Origin: Streptomyces sp. NRRL S-350
GTDB taxonomy: Bacteria; Actinomycetota; Actinomycetes; Streptomycetales; Streptomycetaceae
Assembly (NCBI RefSeq): GCF_000719705.1
Contig: NZ_JOHO01000031.1
Span: 1 to 64,000 of the forward strand
Direction: 5' to 3'
Length of the DNA: 64,000 nucleotides
The translations under genes were made by a program, and so were the position numbers. Below, one piece after another: positions 63,179 to 64,000 of the stretch (positions are counted from its first letter, which is position 1; each line of letters starts with the position of its first letter). The notes beneath the pieces are model-generated. The model was not told the origin of the DNA and did no database searches. It saw only the letters and a program-made list of their open reading frames with translations.

Positions 63179-63715
63179 ATGAGCGACCAGCACAACGTCG
63201 TCCTGCTGACCTTCCCCGACGCCGTCGGCTGGCAACCGGCCTTCGACGAGGCCCAGCACCTGCCCGGCCTGCGGGTGGCGGCCGCGCTGGAACGCAGTGC
63301 CGACGGACTGCTGGCGGTCAAGGACACCTTCACCCGGGGCGCGGGCGTGGCCACCGTCGGATCGGGACTGGTGGGCGGGCTGGTGGGGCTGCTCGGCGGG
63401 CCGGTCGGCGTGCTGCTGGGCTTCGCGGCGGGTGCTGCGCTCGGCAACGCGGCGGAGGAGCACCTGGCGTCGGAGACCGGCGCCGCGCTGATCGTGCTCT
63501 CGACCCGGGTGCCGGACGGCGGCGCGCTGCTCGTCCTGGAGGTCCGCGAGGCCTCGCCCGGGCCGGCCGACGAACTGGCCGCCCGCCACGGCGCGAAGGT
63601 CGAGCGGATCGATGCCGACACCTTCACCGAACAGGTCCGGGCGGCGGAGGAGAAGGCCGAGAAGCAGAAGGCGGCGGAGGACCAGGCGGCGCAGGCGGCG
63701 AAACCGGCGGAGTAG
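63179..63715 (+). CDS. DUF1269-like membrane-associated protein
   Basis: 178-aa protein starting MSDQHNVVLLTFPDA, a ferredoxin-like N-terminal part (about 5-55), a glycine-zipper hydrophobic segment (about 60-95, GSGLVGGLVGLLGGPVGVLLG), a second alpha/beta part (about 100-145) and an Ala/Lys/Glu tail. The layout matches DUF1269 proteins. GGAG lies four bases before the ATG. The tail composition carries on in frame beyond the TAG stop (see findings). Function unknown. Confidence 0.8.
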   Translation: MSDQHNVVLLTFPDAVGWQPAFDEAQHLPGLRVAAALERSADGLLAVKDTFTRGAGVATVGSGLVGGLVGLLGGPVGVLLGFAAGAALGNAAEEHLASETGAALIVLSTRVPDGGALLVLEVREASPGPADELAARHGAKVERIDADTFTEQVRAAEEKAEKQKAAEDQAAQAAKPAE

Positions 63716-64000
63716 GCGGCGGAACAGGCGGAAAGGACGGACAGGGCGGAGCGGGCGGACAGGGCGGAGCGGGCGGAGCAGCCGGCCGACGAGCAGCCCG
63801 GCAAGCCCTGGCCCTCCCGGCATCCGGCACGGCACCCGCACCGCTCCCGTCCCGCCGAGCCGCGGACCCTGCCGCACGCAAGCCCCGCCCGCGGCGACCT
63901 CCGCTCCCCGTCCGGCGGGCCGGGCGCGGTGTCATCCGTGCGGGGTAGTCGCCGGATGTACCGGCCGCAGCCACTCGCGGGGCTGTCCCCCGGGGTGCCC
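63716..64000. other. Right-edge region with 18-bp repeats, no supported gene
   Basis: Two units of CGGACAGGGCGGAGCGGG (63738 and 63756) follow the DUF1269 stop. The same reading frame stays open through to the window end (EQAERTDRAERADRAERAEQ), but no start codon context or domain supports a separate gene. A gene may continue beyond the window. Confidence 0.5.

Noticed and set aside
63624..63974. A 116-codon minus-strand frame at the right edge
   Set aside because: Low-complexity Pro/Arg/Ser composition, overlaps the DUF1269 gene and repeats, no start signal.

Overview
The window is very GC-rich actinobacterial chromosome: third codon positions are almost all G or C, GTG starts are frequent, ATGA/GTGA start-stop overlaps are common, and the gene content (SpoIIE-type phosphatases, a ribE-ribM-ribBA-ribH operon, DUF5995, Rv1733c-like and M9 collagenase genes, a bldA-type TTA codon) points to Streptomycetaceae (Streptomyces or Kitasatospora). 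I cannot separate the two genera from this sequence. No rRNA, tRNA, insertion sequence, prophage or CRISPR array was seen.

Layout. 1-9.4 kb (mostly minus strand): an epimerase-like gene, a pair of CNNM/CBS membrane proteins, a small PH-like membrane protein, hisG and hisE, then the riboflavin operon ribE-ribM-ribBA-ribH behind an FMN riboswitch. 9.5-18.7 kb: single small genes (DUF4242, ABM monooxygenase-like, PPOX flavoprotein, HIT, serine hydrolase, secreted alpha/beta hydrolase) and a divergent HxlR regulator/MFS exporter pair with repeated operator-like sites and a TTA codon. 18.7-33 kb: a 1245-aa PAS/GAF/SpoIIE/HATPase protein, a QueA-like protein coupled to an SDR, an RluA-type pseudouridine synthase, a membrane SpoIIE phosphatase, DUF3224, DUF5995, GuaB1, a zinc-ribbon SDR-like protein, Nudix and Rv1733c-like genes. 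33-43.7 kb: DUF1275, MgtC and an Nramp homologue with altered metal-site motifs, an ABC/FtsX pair, a BlaI/M56 pair and a secreted NlpC/P60 hydrolase. 44-53.6 kb: the mutA-mutB-meaB operon, a polysaccharide deacetylase, an SOD with a Nur-box-like site, and a secreted M9 collagenase.

53.7-63 kb is the specialised-metabolism part. On the plus strand a 27-codon gene with a strong ribosome binding site encodes a Lys-rich peptide ending in SAHAWVLHVI. It is followed by a cytochrome P450 and a JmjC-type Fe(II)/2-oxoglutarate oxygenase. This is the architecture of P450-crosslinked RiPPs (atropopeptide-like), with an extra oxygenase. Converging on it from the minus strand is a class II lanthipeptide locus: two 59-aa precursors that share leader and Cys pattern, each behind a matching promoter, then a LanM synthetase and an ABC exporter without a peptidase domain. 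Neither precursor type has a double-glycine leader and no protease gene is visible nearby. These two adjoining RiPP systems are the main discovery candidates.

Intergenic DNA is unusually rich in short tandem repeats (8-33 bp units), and several genes appear to be transcribed as leaderless mRNAs.
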